A stretch of DNA of 64,000 nt, from the NCBI RefSeq assembly GCF_000632225.1, contig NZ_JFYV01000002.1, positions 1 through 64,000 of the forward strand. Direction: 5' to 3'. Source of the stretch: Sphingomonas sp. RIT328 (lineage in GTDB: Bacteria; Pseudomonadota; Alphaproteobacteria; Sphingomonadales; Sphingomonadaceae). Every line of letters starts with the position of its first letter. Positions within the stretch are counted from its first letter, which is position 1. This document shows positions 1 through 9,002 of the stretch, one piece after another. Under the pieces are notes generated by a model. The model did not search any database and was not told the DNA's origin. It saw nothing but the letters and a program-made list of their open reading frames with translations. The position numbers and the translations under genes were made by a program.

Positions 1-1950
1 GCCCGCCACCAAATCGATGCCAGCCCCGCCGCCGCGGCCAAGCCGCCGATCGCCACCACCCGCCCCGCCGTCGTCGCGGTGCAGGGAAAGGTCGAGCGGG
101 TTGAGCCGCTGCCGGCGCGCGACCTGATCCGCCTGACGCTGCGCAGCGACGGTGCGGGCGTGCCGCCCCGGGTGCGGATCAACCTGCCGATCGGCGATGC
201 GCCCGATGGGCTGGGCGAGGGGGCGGTGATCGGCCTGCGCGCGCGGCTGATGCCGCCGGCCGATGCGGCGGTGCCGGGCGGCTATGACTTCGCGCGCGGC
301 GCCTGGTTCGCGGGGATCGGCGCGACCGGGCGCGGTTTCGCGCCGGTGCGGGTGATCCGGCGCGCGGCGGGCGAGGGGCTGCGCGCGGGGCTGACCAGCC
401 ATATCCTGTCGCGCTTGCCGGGCAGTCGCGGCGGTATCGCCGCAGCGCTCGCCACCGGCGACGAGGGCGCGATCACCCTGGCCGATGCCGATGCGATGCG
501 GCGCGCCGGGCTGGCGCATCTGCTCTCGGTGAGCGGCTTGCACATCACCGCCGCGGTGGGAGCGACGATGCTGCTCGTCATGCGGCTGCTCGCGCTGTCG
601 CCATGGCTGGCGATCCGCTGGCGCCTGCCGCTGGTCGCCGCCGCGGCGGGGGCGCTGGCGGCGATCGGCTATACCTGGCTGACCGGCAGTCAGGTGCCGA
701 CGATCCGCTCGTGCGTCGCCGCGCTGCTGGTGCTCGCCGCCTTGGTGCTGGGACGGGAGGCAATGACGTTGCGGCTGGTCGCCGGCGGTGCCATCGCGGT
801 GATGCTGGTCTGGCCCGAGGCGGTGACCGGGCCGAGCTTCCAATTGTCCTTCACCGCCATCGCGGCGATCGTCACGCTCCACGACCATCCGCGCGTCGCC
901 GGCTGGTTCCGGCAGCGCGACGAGTCCTGGCGTCGCCGTATCCTGCGCGAAGGCGCTGCGTTGCTGCTCACCGGCGTCGTGGTCGAGGCGGCGCTGATGC
1001 CGATCGCGGTCTTCCACTTCCACAAGGCGGGGCTGTACGGCGCGGCGGCGAATATCGTCGCGATCCCGCTCACCACCTTCGTCGTCATGCCGCTCGAAGC
1101 GGCGGCGTTGCTCGCCGATACGGTCGGCCTCGGCCCACCGGTCTGGTGGCTGACCGATCTCGCGTTGCGGCTGTTGCTGGTGATCGCCCACCGCGTCGCC
1201 GCGCTGCCGGGATCGGGCATTGCGTTGCCGACGATGTCGGCCGCGGCATTCGCGCTGATCGTCGGCGGCGGACTGTGGCTGATGCTGTGGCGGACGCGGG
1301 TGCGGCATTGGGGGCTGCTGCCGATCCTGCTCGGCGGCTGGTGGATGATGCAGGCGCCTGCCCCCGATCTGCTGGTGACGGGGGATGGCCGCCATATGGC
1401 GGTACGGGTCGACGGACGGCTCGCCTTGCTCCGCGAGCGCGCCGGCGATTACACGCGGGCGATGCTCGCCGAAAATGGCGGCATCGACGGCGAGCCGTTG
1501 CCGCTCAGCGAGCAGGCGGCGGCGCGCTGCTCGGCGGACGCCTGTATCGTCACGCTGAGGAGCACAGAGCGCGCATGGCGGATCGTCGCGACGCGCAGCG
1601 CCTATCCGGTCGATCGTGCCGCGCTGATCGGCGCCTGCCATGCGGCGGACATCGTCGTCAGCGAACGGCGGCTGCCGCGATCCTGCCGCCCGCGCTGGCT
1701 GCGGCTCGATGCACCGCTCCTGCGCCGCACCGGCGGCATCGCGATCGACCTGGAAAGCCGACGGGTGCGCACGGTGCTACAGCCCGGCGACCGCCATCCC
1801 TGGCGGATCGCCCGGCTCAGTCGTAGCGGCGCAGGATGCCCGACAATTTGCCCTGCACGCGGACGTGCGAGGGCACGTAGCGCTGCGGTTCATAGGCGCG
1901 GTTGGCGGGATCGAGCCGAACCATCGCGCCCTCGCGACGGAAATATTTGA
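1..1950 (+). CDS. comEC: ComEC/Rec2-family competence protein, 5'-truncated
   Basis: Inner-membrane DNA-uptake channel family. The reading frame is open from base 1, so the N-terminus lies outside the window; the GTG at 79 is probably internal. Visible are an OB-like soluble part, the ComEC hallmark around [10 protein letters not shown], and many hydrophobic helices of the Competence domain (about 450-1350), then a C-terminal soluble part rich in Arg and Asp without a clear metallo-beta-lactamase HxHxDH motif. It converges on lexA and its open frame runs 134 nt into lexA's 3' end; the protein-like part seems to finish near 1810, so the tail may be a frameshift artefact or real overlap. Family call is firm, 3' end uncertain. 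Confidence 0.88.
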   Translation, partial: ARHQIDASPAAAAKPPIATTRPAVVAVQGKVERVEPLPARDLIRLTLRSDGAGVPPRVRINLPIGDAPDGLGEGAVIGLRARLMPPADAAVPGGYDFARGAWFAGIGATGRGFAPVRVIRRAAGEGLRAGLTSHILSRLPGSRGGIAAALATGDEGAITLADADAMRRAGLAHLLSVSGLHITAAVGATMLLVMRLLALSPWLAIRWRLPLVAAAAGALAAIGYTWLTGSQVPTIRSCVAALLVLAALVLGREAMTLRLVAGGAIAVMLVWPEAVTGPSFQLSFTAIAAIVTLHDHPRVAGWFRQRDESWRRRILREGAALLLTGVVVEAALMPIAVFHFHKAGLYGAAANIVAIPLTTFVVMPLEAAALLADTVGLGPPVWWLTDLALRLLLVIAHRVAALPGSGIALPTMSAAAFALIVGGGLWLMLWRTRVRHWGLLPILLGGWWMMQAPAPDLLVTGDGRHMAVRVDGRLALLRERAGDYTRAMLAENGGIDGEPLPLSEQAAARCSADACIVTLRSTERAWRIVATRSAYPVDRAALIGACHAADIVVSERRLPRSCRPRWLRLDAPLLRRTGGIAIDLESRRVRTVLQPGDRHPWRIARLSRSGAGCPTICPARGRARARSAAVHRRGWRDRAEPSRPRDGNI

Positions 1951-2503
1951 GCGTCGCTTCGCTGTCGTCGATCAGCGCGACGACGATCTCCCCGTCGCGG
2001 GCGACCTCGGTACGACGGATCAGCGCATAATCGCCATCGAGGATGCCGGCTTCGACCATCGAATCGCCCGACACTTCGAGCGCATAATGTTCGCCGCTGC
2101 CGAGCAGGGCGGCGGGGACGGCGAGCGTCGAGCTGCCCTCGAACGCCTCGATCGGCAGGCCGGCGGCGATGCGGCCGTGCAGCGGGATCTCGATCACGTC
2201 ATTGGCGGGCGCCGGTGCGGCGCGGACGTTGGTCTTGGCGGGCGGCGGTGCGGCCGGCGCCGTCGACGCGGCGGGCTTGCGCTCCGACCGTTCCGGCATG
2301 CGCAGCACTTCGAGCGCGCGCGCCCGGTTGGGCAGGCGGCGGATGAAATGCCGTTCCTCGAGCGCGCTAATCAGGCGGTGCACGCCCGACTTGGACTTGA
2401 GGTCGAGTGCCTCCTTCATCTCCTCGAACGAGGGCGAGATGCCGGTTTCCTCCAGCCGATCGTTGATGAAGCATACGAGCTCGTGCTGCTTGCGCGTGAG
2501 CAT
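1817..2503 (-). CDS. lexA: LexA SOS repressor
   Basis: Transcriptional repressor of the SOS regulon that self-cleaves when RecA is activated. The 228-residue protein has an N-terminal winged helix (1-65, beginning [10 protein letters not shown]), an Ala/Pro-rich linker typical of alphaproteobacteria (75-102), and an S24 peptidase domain with the Ala114-Gly115 cleavage site, Ser148 (SGDSMV) and Lys186 (ATLKYF). ATG start is preceded by AAGGA. It follows moeA by 58 bp, but that gap contains its own promoter and SOS boxes, so it is autoregulated. Converges with comEC. Confidence 0.97.
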   Translation of the reverse strand: MLTRKQHELVCFINDRLEETGISPSFEEMKEALDLKSKSGVHRLISALEERHFIRRLPNRARALEVLRMPERSERKPAASTAPAAPPPAKTNVRAAPAPANDVIEIPLHGRIAAGLPIEAFEGSSTLAVPAALLGSGEHYALEVSGDSMVEAGILDGDYALIRRTEVARDGEIVVALIDDSEATLKYFRREGAMVRLDPANRAYEPQRYVPSHVRVQGKLSGILRRYD

Positions 2504-2522
2504 GGGCGATCCTTCCCCGTCA

Positions 2523-2565
2523 GAACAGACGCGGAACTTCTAGGGAACAGGATGGCGTCCGTCAA
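2523..2565 (-). promoter_or_regulatory. lexA promoter with triple GAAC SOS operator
   Basis: Three GAAC half-sites lie in direct repeat on the plus strand at 2523-2526, 2534-2537 and 2545-2548, each separated by exactly 7 bp, giving two overlapping copies of the alphaproteobacterial LexA box (GAAC-N7-GAAC). On the minus strand a TTGACG -35 (2560-2565) and TAGAAG -10 (2537-2542) are 17 bp apart, so the -10 sits inside the operator array and the -35 overlaps the moeA stop codon. LexA binding would block RNA polymerase directly. Confidence 0.88.
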
Positions 2566-3743
2566 GCGATGACGAGGATATCTGCCGAGTCGCCCGCCCG
2601 TGCCGCCGCGGCGCCGGCCGGGCGGATGATCAGCGCCTGCGACCGGGCCAGCGTCAGCAGCATCGAACTGTCCTGGATCGTCGAGGCATAAGCGCGGCCG
2701 TCGCGTATTTCGGCACGCAGATAGTCGGTGCGCGCGCCATTGGCGGGCAGGTCCTCGCCGAGCAGCACCAGCGTCGCGCGCGGCAGCGGGTCGGCGGCGC
2801 CGGCGAGATGCGCGATCACCGGTTTGACGAACAGGATCGCGGTGACGAAGGCGGACACCGGATTGCCCGGCAGTCCGAGCACCTGCATCGCGCCGCGTCG
2901 CCCCGCCATCATCGGCTTGCCGGGCCGCAGCGCGATCCGCCAGAAATCGATCTGGCCGCCCGCGGCCTCGAGCGCCGGCCGGACGAGATCGTGATCGCCG
3001 ACCGATGCGCCGCCGGTGGTGACCAGCAGATCGGCGTCGACCCGCGCGAAGGCGTCCCGCAGCGTCGCCAGATCGTCGGGCAGGATGCCGAGGTCGATCA
3101 GCTCGACCGGCAGATCGGCAAGCATCGCGGCGAGCATCGCGCGGTTCGATTCGGGTAAGGCATCGGGCGAGGCGGGCTGGCCGGGATCGACCAGTTCGTC
3201 CCCGGTCGCGCAGATCGCGACACGGACGCGGCGGTGGACGCACAGCGCACCGACGCCGCCGGTCGCGGCGACGGCGATCCGCGCCGGGGTCAGTCGCTCG
3301 CCGCTGCGCACCAGCGTGTCGCCGGCGGTGAAGTCGAGGCCGCGGCGGCGGGTGTTGCGGCCCGGATGCGCCGGCCCTTCGCCGGTGAGTCGGATCGCGG
3401 CGCCCTGCGCGTCCACCTCTTCCTGGATCATCACCGTATCGGCGCCGGCGGGCATCACCGCGCCGGTGAAGATGCGGACGGTCTCGCCGGGCTGGATCGT
3501 GCCGTCGAACGGCCGCCCGGCCGCGCTCTCGCCGATCAGCGTCCACGGGCCGGGCAGGTCGGCGAAGCGGATCGCATAGCCGTCCATCGCGGAGAGGTCG
3601 TGCGCGGGCTGCGTGCGCTGCGCGACGACGTCGGCGGCGAGCCAGCGCCCCGCGGCCTGCGCGAGCGGCACCGTCTCCTCGGCGACGCGCGGCGCGGCGG
3701 TGAACAGACGCGCCTGCGCCTCGGCGATCGGCAGCAGCGTCAT
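2562..3743 (-). CDS. moeA: Molybdopterin molybdotransferase MoeA
   Basis: Inserts molybdate into adenylylated molybdopterin, the last common step of molybdenum cofactor synthesis; cytoplasmic. The 393-residue length is normal. Visible family motifs are MDGYA near residue 53, TTGGASVGDHD in the MPT-binding domain, and LPGNPVSAFV. It starts 4 bp after the moaC stop codon, so it is co-transcribed with trpGDC-moaC. Its stop codon overlaps the -35 of the lexA promoter. Confidence 0.96.
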   Translation of the reverse strand: MTLLPIAEAQARLFTAAPRVAEETVPLAQAAGRWLAADVVAQRTQPAHDLSAMDGYAIRFADLPGPWTLIGESAAGRPFDGTIQPGETVRIFTGAVMPAGADTVMIQEEVDAQGAAIRLTGEGPAHPGRNTRRRGLDFTAGDTLVRSGERLTPARIAVAATGGVGALCVHRRVRVAICATGDELVDPGQPASPDALPESNRAMLAAMLADLPVELIDLGILPDDLATLRDAFARVDADLLVTTGGASVGDHDLVRPALEAAGGQIDFWRIALRPGKPMMAGRRGAMQVLGLPGNPVSAFVTAILFVKPVIAHLAGAADPLPRATLVLLGEDLPANGARTDYLRAEIRDGRAYASTIQDSSMLLTLARSQALIIRPAGAAAARAGDSADILVIA

Positions 3744-3747
3744 CGCC

Positions 3748-4215
3748 TCAGGCGCGCCAGTCGCCGGACGCGCCGCCGGCCTTTTCGAGCAGACGGATGC
3801 CGGAGATCACCATCGCCCGGTCGATCGCCTTGGCCATGTCATAGACGGTGAGCAGCGCCACCGAGACGGCGGTGAGCGCTTCCATCTCCACCCCGGTCTT
3901 GCCGTCGGTCGCGGTCAGCGCGGTGGCGGTGATGCCGCCCGCGTCGATCGTCAGGTCGAGCGTGACGCGGGTCAGCGGCAGCGGATGGCAGAGCGGGATC
4001 AACTCGGCGGTGCGCTTGGCGGCCATGATCCCGGCGATCCGCGCGACCGCGAGCACGTCGCCCTTCTTGGCCGCGCCGTCGCGGATCGCGGCGAGCGCCT
4101 CGGCAGCGACCGCGATATGACCGGTGGCGACCGCGCGGCGGCTGGTCACCGCCTTGCCGCCGACATCGACCATATGCGCGGCGCCCTCGGCGTCGATATG
4201 GGTGAGGCGGGTCAC
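3748..4215 (-). CDS. moaC: Cyclic pyranopterin monophosphate synthase MoaC
   Basis: Second enzyme of molybdopterin synthesis, converting the MoaA product to cyclic pyranopterin monophosphate. The 155-residue protein starts at a GTG whose GTGA overlaps the trpC TGA by 4 nt; a longer upstream frame to 4293 has no protein-like sequence. Family signatures are [13 protein letters not shown], the catalytic region KTGVEMEAL, and DMAKAID. Translational coupling to trpC puts two Moco genes in a tryptophan operon. Confidence 0.95.
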   Translation of the reverse strand: MTRLTHIDAEGAAHMVDVGGKAVTSRRAVATGHIAVAAEALAAIRDGAAKKGDVLAVARIAGIMAAKRTAELIPLCHPLPLTRVTLDLTIDAGGITATALTATDGKTGVEMEALTAVSVALLTVYDMAKAIDRAMVISGIRLLEKAGGASGDWRA

Positions 4216-5000
4216 GCCTCGGCGCCGATCATCGCGCGCGTCGCCGCCTCGACGTCGTCGGCGCGCATCAGCGCCTCGCCGATCAGGAAGCAATGGACGC
4301 CGTGCGCCGCCATTGCATCGAGGTCCTCGCGCCGCTCCAGCCCGCTCTCGGCGACGAAGGTGCAGCCCGCCGGCGCCTTGGCGACGAGATCATAGGTGCG
4401 GGCGAAGTCGACGGTGAAATCGCGCAGGTCGCGGTTGTTGACGCCGATCAGCCGCGATTGCAGCCGCAGCGCGCGGTCGAGCTCGTGCACGTCGTGGACC
4501 TCGACCAGCACGTCCATGCCGCATTCGCGTGCCGACGCCTCGATCTCCGCCATCTGATTGTCGTCGAGCGCGGCGACGATGATCAGGATCGCGTCGGCGC
4601 CGATCGAGCGGCTTTCGGTCGCCTGCCACGGATCGACCATGAAGTCCTTGCGGATCACCGGCAGATCGCAGGCGGCGCGTGCGGCGATCAGATAGTCGTC
4701 CGAGCCCTGGAACCATTGTTCGTCGGTCAGTACCGACAGACAGGCGGCGCCGCCCGCCTGATAGGCGCGGGCATGGGCGGGCGGATCGAAGTCGGCGCGG
4801 ATCACGCCCTTGGACGGGCTGGCCTTCTTGATCTCGGCGATCAGCGCGGGACCCGAGCGGGCGTCGAGCGCGGCGCGAAAGCCGCGCGGACGCGTGACGG
4901 CGGCGATCCGCGCGTCGAGATCGGCGAGGCTGGTCGTCGCCTTGCGCGCGGCGACTTCGGCGCGCTTGGTCTCGATGATGCGGGAGAGGATATTGGTCAT
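4212..5000 (-). CDS. trpC: Indole-3-glycerol phosphate synthase
   Basis: TIM-barrel enzyme that closes the indole ring of 1-(2-carboxyphenylamino)-1-deoxyribulose 5-phosphate in tryptophan synthesis. At 262 residues it is a monofunctional TrpC without a fused TrpF domain. Motifs include [13 protein letters not shown], the FQGSDDYL loop, and [12 protein letters not shown] near the C-terminus. ATG overlaps the trpD TGA (ATGA), and its own stop overlaps the moaC GTG. Confidence 0.97.
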   Translation of the reverse strand: MTNILSRIIETKRAEVAARKATTSLADLDARIAAVTRPRGFRAALDARSGPALIAEIKKASPSKGVIRADFDPPAHARAYQAGGAACLSVLTDEQWFQGSDDYLIAARAACDLPVIRKDFMVDPWQATESRSIGADAILIIVAALDDNQMAEIEASARECGMDVLVEVHDVHELDRALRLQSRLIGVNNRDLRDFTVDFARTYDLVAKAPAGCTFVAESGLERREDLDAMAAHGVHCFLIGEALMRADDVEAATRAMIGAEA

Positions 5001-5992
5001 CGGTAGGCGATCCAGCGATCGAGCAGCGCGGCGGCGCGGCCGTCGTCGATCGCGGCGGCGGCGGCCGTCGCGCCGGCGGTGAGGTGAGGGCTATGGCCGG
5101 CGACGACGAGCGCGGCGGCGGCGTTGAGCAGCACCGCGTCGCGATAGGCACCGGCCTCGCCGTCGAGCAGGCGGCGCAAGGCGGCGGCGTTATAGGCGGG
5201 GTCGCCGCCGCGGATCGCGGCGAGCGGGTGGCGGGGCAGGTCGGCATCCTCGGGGGTGATGCGGGGCGGCAGCGTCGTGCTGCCGATGCTGACCGCGATG
5301 CTGGGCCCGGCGGTCGACAATTCGTCGAGCCCCTCCTCGCCGCTGATCACCGCCGCGCCGCCGGTCCCGAGCTGCGCCAGCGCCTCGGCGTAGAGACCCG
5401 CATAATCGGGCCGGGCGATGCCGATCAGCTGATGCGTGACGTGCGCCGGATTGGCGAGCGGTCCCATCAGGTTGAAGATCGTCCGCCGGCCGATGCGGCG
5501 GCGGATCGGGGTAATCCGCGCCATCGCGGGATGATGGTTGGCGGCGAACAGGAAGGCGATGCCGAGATCGGCGAGGCTGCCTTCCGCGGTCGCGCCCGCC
5601 ACCGCCATGTCGAGCCCGATCGCCTCCAGCGTATCGGCCGCGCCCGCCTTGGACGAGGCGGCGCGATTGCCATGCTTGGCGACGGGTACGCCGCAGGCGG
5701 CGACGACCAGCGCCACCGCGGTCGAGACGTTGAGCGTGTGATGACCGTCGCCGCCGGTGCCGCAGACGTCGATCGCCCCCGCCGGGGCGGCGACGGGCAC
5801 GAGCCGGGCGCGCAATGCCCGCGCCGCTTCGGCGATCTCGACGCTCGTCTCGCCGCGCTCCGCCAGTGCGATCAGGAAGGCGGCGATCGCCTCTTCCGAG
5901 ACGCGGGCGTCGAGGATGTCGGCGAAGGCCTGCGCGGCGCTTTCGCGCGCCAGCGGCGTCGCCGGATCGGGCAGCAGGGCGAGCGTCGTCAC
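4997..5992 (-). CDS. trpD: Anthranilate phosphoribosyltransferase
   Basis: Transfers phosphoribose from PRPP to anthranilate, the second step after chorismate. The 331-residue protein starts at a GTG overlapping the trpG TGA by 4 nt; the frame is open upstream inside trpG but that part is a shadow. Glycine-rich [27 protein letters not shown] and NLMGPLANP are the expected PRPP- and anthranilate-binding segments. Not fused to TrpG, unlike the enterobacterial protein. Confidence 0.96.
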   Translation of the reverse strand: MTTLALLPDPATPLARESAAQAFADILDARVSEEAIAAFLIALAERGETSVEIAEAARALRARLVPVAAPAGAIDVCGTGGDGHHTLNVSTAVALVVAACGVPVAKHGNRAASSKAGAADTLEAIGLDMAVAGATAEGSLADLGIAFLFAANHHPAMARITPIRRRIGRRTIFNLMGPLANPAHVTHQLIGIARPDYAGLYAEALAQLGTGGAAVISGEEGLDELSTAGPSIAVSIGSTTLPPRITPEDADLPRHPLAAIRGGDPAYNAAALRRLLDGEAGAYRDAVLLNAAAALVVAGHSPHLTAGATAAAAAIDDGRAAALLDRWIAYR

Positions 5993-6573
5993 GCCGCCGC
6001 CTTCACCGCGATGCCGGCGATGCGCAGGAAATTGGCGAGCATCGCATGGCCATGTTCGGTGGCGATGCTCTCGGGGTGAAATTGCACGCCGTGAATGGGG
6101 AGGGTGGCGTGGCGGAAGCCCATGACGTGGCCGTCGTCGGCGCGCGCGTTGACGAGCAGCGGCGCGGGCACGTCGCGGACGATCAAGCTGTGATAGCGCG
6201 TCGCGGTGAACGGCGAGGGCAGGCCCTCGAACAGGCCGGTGCCGTCGTGGCTGACCGGCGAGGTCTTGCCGTGCATCAGCCCGCCGCGCTCCACCGTTCC
6301 GCCGAAATGCTGGCCGATCGCCTGATGGCCGAGGCAGACGCCGAGCAGCGGCCGGCCGGCATCGGCAGCGGCGGCGACCAGGTCGAGGCTGACCCCCGCC
6401 TCGGTCGGCGTGCACGGGCCGGGCGAGATCAGGAACGCCTCGGCGCCCGAGGACAGCGCCTGCCCGGCGGAGATGGCATCGTTGCGCACCACCTCCACCT
6501 CGCTCCCCAATTCCAGCAGATAGTGGACGAGGTTCCAGGTAAAGCTGTCGTAATTGTCGACGACCAAGATCAT
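5989..6573 (-). CDS. trpG: Anthranilate synthase glutamine amidotransferase component
   Basis: Class I glutaminase that delivers ammonia to TrpE. Start chosen at ATG 6573 because conserved sequence begins [11 protein letters not shown]; an 18-residue upstream extension is unlike the family. The 194-residue product has the nucleophile Cys80 ([10 protein letters not shown]) and the His167-x-Glu169 pair (FHPES). First gene of the tightly overlapping trpGDC-moaC-moeA string. trpE is 0.9 kb away behind a plus-strand gene, so the two anthranilate synthase subunits are not in one transcript. The Shine-Dalgarno is weak. Confidence 0.95.
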   Translation of the reverse strand: MILVVDNYDSFTWNLVHYLLELGSEVEVVRNDAISAGQALSSGAEAFLISPGPCTPTEAGVSLDLVAAAADAGRPLLGVCLGHQAIGQHFGGTVERGGLMHGKTSPVSHDGTGLFEGLPSPFTATRYHSLIVRDVPAPLLVNARADDGHVMGFRHATLPIHGVQFHPESIATEHGHAMLANFLRIAGIAVKAAA

Positions 6574-6641
6574 CGCGACGCCATAGCCGATGCCGCCGCC
6601 GGTGCAACGCCTGTTGCGCGCTGGCAATCCTGCAGCAATCT

Positions 6642-6694
6642 AGGCGACGCTATAGCCGTCAGCGTGGCATGCGCCGGGAGAAACTGCGTCGCCT
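6642..6694. promoter_or_regulatory. Inverted repeat between divergent trpG and a secreted protein gene
   Basis: A perfect 9-bp inverted repeat (AGGCGACGC at 6642-6650 and GCGTCGCCT at 6686-6694) flanks a 35-bp spacer in the only untranscribed gap upstream of the trpGDC operon. It could be an operator or part of a leader hairpin. No Trp-codon-rich leader peptide was found there, so classical attenuation is not supported. Confidence 0.3.
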
Positions 6695-6724
6695 GCACGT
6701 TGAAGCCGCAAAGGAGACGCTACT

Positions 6725-7147
6725 ATGTTCCGCCCGTTGTTGATCGCCACCATGCTGGCGCTGCCCGCGGTCGCCGTCGCGCAAAGCGCGCCGGTGGCGG
6801 ATGCCGCGGAATCGGGCTCGCCGCCGCAGCGCGTCCGTGCGGTGACGCTGAATGCCGGCGAGAAATGCCCGCAGAGCACCGGCAATGAAATCGTCGTCTG
6901 CTCGACGCTCGAACAGCCCTATCGCATTCCCAAGCAGTTCCGCGACAGCGGCCCGATCCCCGCCAAGAACCAGGCCTGGGGCAATCGCGCCGCGACGATG
7001 GACCAGGTCGGTCGCGTCGCCGGCGGGCTGCCCGACACCTGCTCGCCGGTCGGCAGCGGCGGCCAGAGCGGCTGCGCGCTCGCGACCAACCGCGCCTGGG
7101 CGGCGGAGCGACGCGCGCAGCAGGATGCGAATGCGTCGGTGCCGTGA
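6725..7147 (+). CDS. Secreted protein of unknown function
   Basis: A 140-residue protein with an ATG after AAGGAG and a clear signal peptide (hydrophobic residues 4-19, likely cleavage after AVAVAQ). The mature part contains four Cys in two CP/CS-type contexts (KCPQ, VVCS, DTCS, GCAL), suggesting disulfides in the periplasm, and a basic segment LEQPYRIPKQFR. I do not recognise a named domain. It sits alone on the plus strand between trpG and trpE; similar small exported proteins at this place are plausible lineage genes. Confidence 0.75.
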   Translation: MFRPLLIATMLALPAVAVAQSAPVADAAESGSPPQRVRAVTLNAGEKCPQSTGNEIVVCSTLEQPYRIPKQFRDSGPIPAKNQAWGNRAATMDQVGRVAGGLPDTCSPVGSGGQSGCALATNRAWAAERRAQQDANASVP

Positions 7148-7501
7148 GGACGGAGCCATCGGTGACGGCCGATGGCGCGGATGAAGGGGTGACGATCGGT
7201 CCGGCGGTCATCTCCCCTCACGCCCTAATGCCGCACGTCTGCGGAAGCAGGAGCCCGAGGTTGCAGGAACGGCGAGCGTCGAGCGGGCGCGGATCGCGAA
7301 ACCTTCAAGTCACTGGACATGTCATGCCGGACCCGTTCCGGCATCCGCGGTTCCGCCAAGCCTAAGCTTGGTGTGTTTGTCGGCGAAGTAGACCCCGGAA
7401 CAAGTCCGGGGTGACGAGATGCGGGCGGTGGTGGTTATTTGCTACTGGGATCGAGGCGACGAACAATGGTCTCGGCTCAGCCGAACGCTCATTCCCCGGC
7501 G
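7148..7501. other. Non-coding gap containing a palindromic repeat
   Basis: No convincing gene. The last ~180 bp hold a repeat element (annotated separately at 7321-7416). Short frames here are translations of that repeat. The gap separates the 3' end of the plus-strand secreted-protein gene from the 3' end of trpE, so it is a convergent intergenic region. Confidence 0.7.
7321..7416. repeat. Intergenic palindromic repeat, family A copy 1
   Basis: A 96-bp element that begins GTCATGCCGG and ends CCGGGGTGACG, with two internal hairpins (TGCCGGA...TCCGGCA and ACCCCGG...CCGGGGT). A second copy with the same two ends and nearly the same length is at 37405-37499. The outer GTCA/TGAC ends are inverted, as in REP/BIME-type elements. 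Confidence 0.8.
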
Positions 7502-9001
7502 CTATTGCGCAAACCCCGCATCGCCCGCCCGTATCACCGCATCGAGGGCGGCGGCGAGGATCGCACCCGCCTTGGCTTCGCATTCGCGCTGCTCGGAGGC
7601 GGGGTCGCTGTCGGCGACGATGCCGGCGCCGGCTTGGGCATGGATCATGCCGTCCTTGACCACCGCGGTCCGCAGCACGATGCAGCTGTCCATCGATCCG
7701 TCGGGGGAGAAATAGCCGACGCCGCCGGCATAGGCGCCGCGCCGCTCCGGTTCGAGCTCGGCGATGATCTGGCAGGCACGCACCTTGGGCGCGCCGCTGA
7801 CCGTGCCGGCGGGGAAGCCGGCGAACAGCGCGTCGATCGCATCCGCCCCATCCGCCAGCCGGCCGGTGACGTTCGACACGATGTGCATGACGTGGCTGTA
7901 GAATTCGATCCCGTAGCTGGCCGTGACCTGCACCGATCCGGGCGCGGCGGAGCGGCCGACGTCGTTGCGGCCGAGGTCGAGCAGCATCAGATGCTCGGCG
8001 CGCTCCTTGGGATCGGCGAGCAGGCTCGCGCGGTTCGCCTCATCCTCCGCGGCGGTCCGCCCGCGCGGGCGGGTGCCGGCGATCGGCCGGATCGTCACCG
8101 CGCCGTCGCGCACCCGCACCAGGATCTCCGGGCTCGAGCCGATCAGCGCGAAGCCCGGCAGGTCCAGGTGGTAGAGGAAGGGCGAGGGATTGATGCGACG
8201 CAGGCTGCGATAGAGTTCGAACGGCGGCAGCGTGAACGGCGCGGCGAAGCGCTGCGCCAGCACGACCTGGAAGATGTCGCCCGCGGCGATATAGTCCTGT
8301 GCCCGGCGGACCATGCGGCCATAGTCTTCGGGGGCGATCGCGGGCGTATAGACCGGTGTATCGGGCCACGCGCGGACCGGCGCAGGGAGCGGCGTGTTGG
8401 CGAGCCGGGCGGCGACCGCGTCGAGCCGCTCCTCCGCCGCGGCGACGAGCTGCGCCGGATCGTGCGCCGGATCGGGCCAGACCGGCGCGACCAGATAGAG
8501 CGCGTCGGCGAGCCGGTCGAAGACGCAGATCACCGTCGGGCGGACGAACAGCATGTCGGGCAGGCCGAGCGGATCGGCCTCGGGCTGCGCCAGCGTCTCG
8601 ACCAGCCCGACCGTCTCATAGCCGAAATAGCCGACGAGGCAGGCGAGCGCCTTGGGCAGCTCCGCCGGCACCTCACCGCGGCATTCGGCGACGAGCGCGC
8701 GCAGGGCGGCGAGCGTCGGCGTGCCGGTCGGCTGGAAGGCGGTGCGATCGGTCGCCCACTGGCGGTTGATCTCGGCCCGATCGCCGCGCGCGCGGAAGAC
8801 GAGGTCGGGCGCAAGGCCGATCATGCTGTGGCGACCGCGCGTCGCGCCGCCCTCGACCGATTCGAGCAGATAGTCGCCGCGCCCCGGCTCGATCAGCTTG
8901 AGCGCGGCGGCGACCGGCGTTTCGGTATCCGCGACCTGCCGTCGCCAGACGAACGCCGGACGACCGGCGGCGAGCGCGGCGACGGCGTCGGGCGTGCTCA
9001 T
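7502..9001 (-). CDS. trpE: Anthranilate synthase component I
   Basis: Converts chorismate and ammonia (from TrpG) to anthranilate; cytoplasmic. Start chosen at ATG 9001 (MSTPDAVAAL), 1 nt after the ppiD stop codon; the longer upstream frame overlaps ppiD. 499 residues, normal length. The Trp-feedback element LLES is near residue 44, followed by the chorismate-binding domain with PIAGTRPRG, LLDLGRNDVGR, HIVSNVTGRL and FPAGTVSGAPK. Its spacing implies co-transcription with ppiD. Confidence 0.96.
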   Translation of the reverse strand: MSTPDAVAALAAGRPAFVWRRQVADTETPVAAALKLIEPGRGDYLLESVEGGATRGRHSMIGLAPDLVFRARGDRAEINRQWATDRTAFQPTGTPTLAALRALVAECRGEVPAELPKALACLVGYFGYETVGLVETLAQPEADPLGLPDMLFVRPTVICVFDRLADALYLVAPVWPDPAHDPAQLVAAAEERLDAVAARLANTPLPAPVRAWPDTPVYTPAIAPEDYGRMVRRAQDYIAAGDIFQVVLAQRFAAPFTLPPFELYRSLRRINPSPFLYHLDLPGFALIGSSPEILVRVRDGAVTIRPIAGTRPRGRTAAEDEANRASLLADPKERAEHLMLLDLGRNDVGRSAAPGSVQVTASYGIEFYSHVMHIVSNVTGRLADGADAIDALFAGFPAGTVSGAPKVRACQIIAELEPERRGAYAGGVGYFSPDGSMDSCIVLRTAVVKDGMIHAQAGAGIVADSDPASEQRECEAKAGAILAAALDAVIRAGDAGFAQ

Positions 9002-9002
9002 C

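Noticed and set aside
6574..6724. Trp attenuator before trpG
   Set aside because: No leader peptide with tandem Trp codons and no terminator with a U tract.
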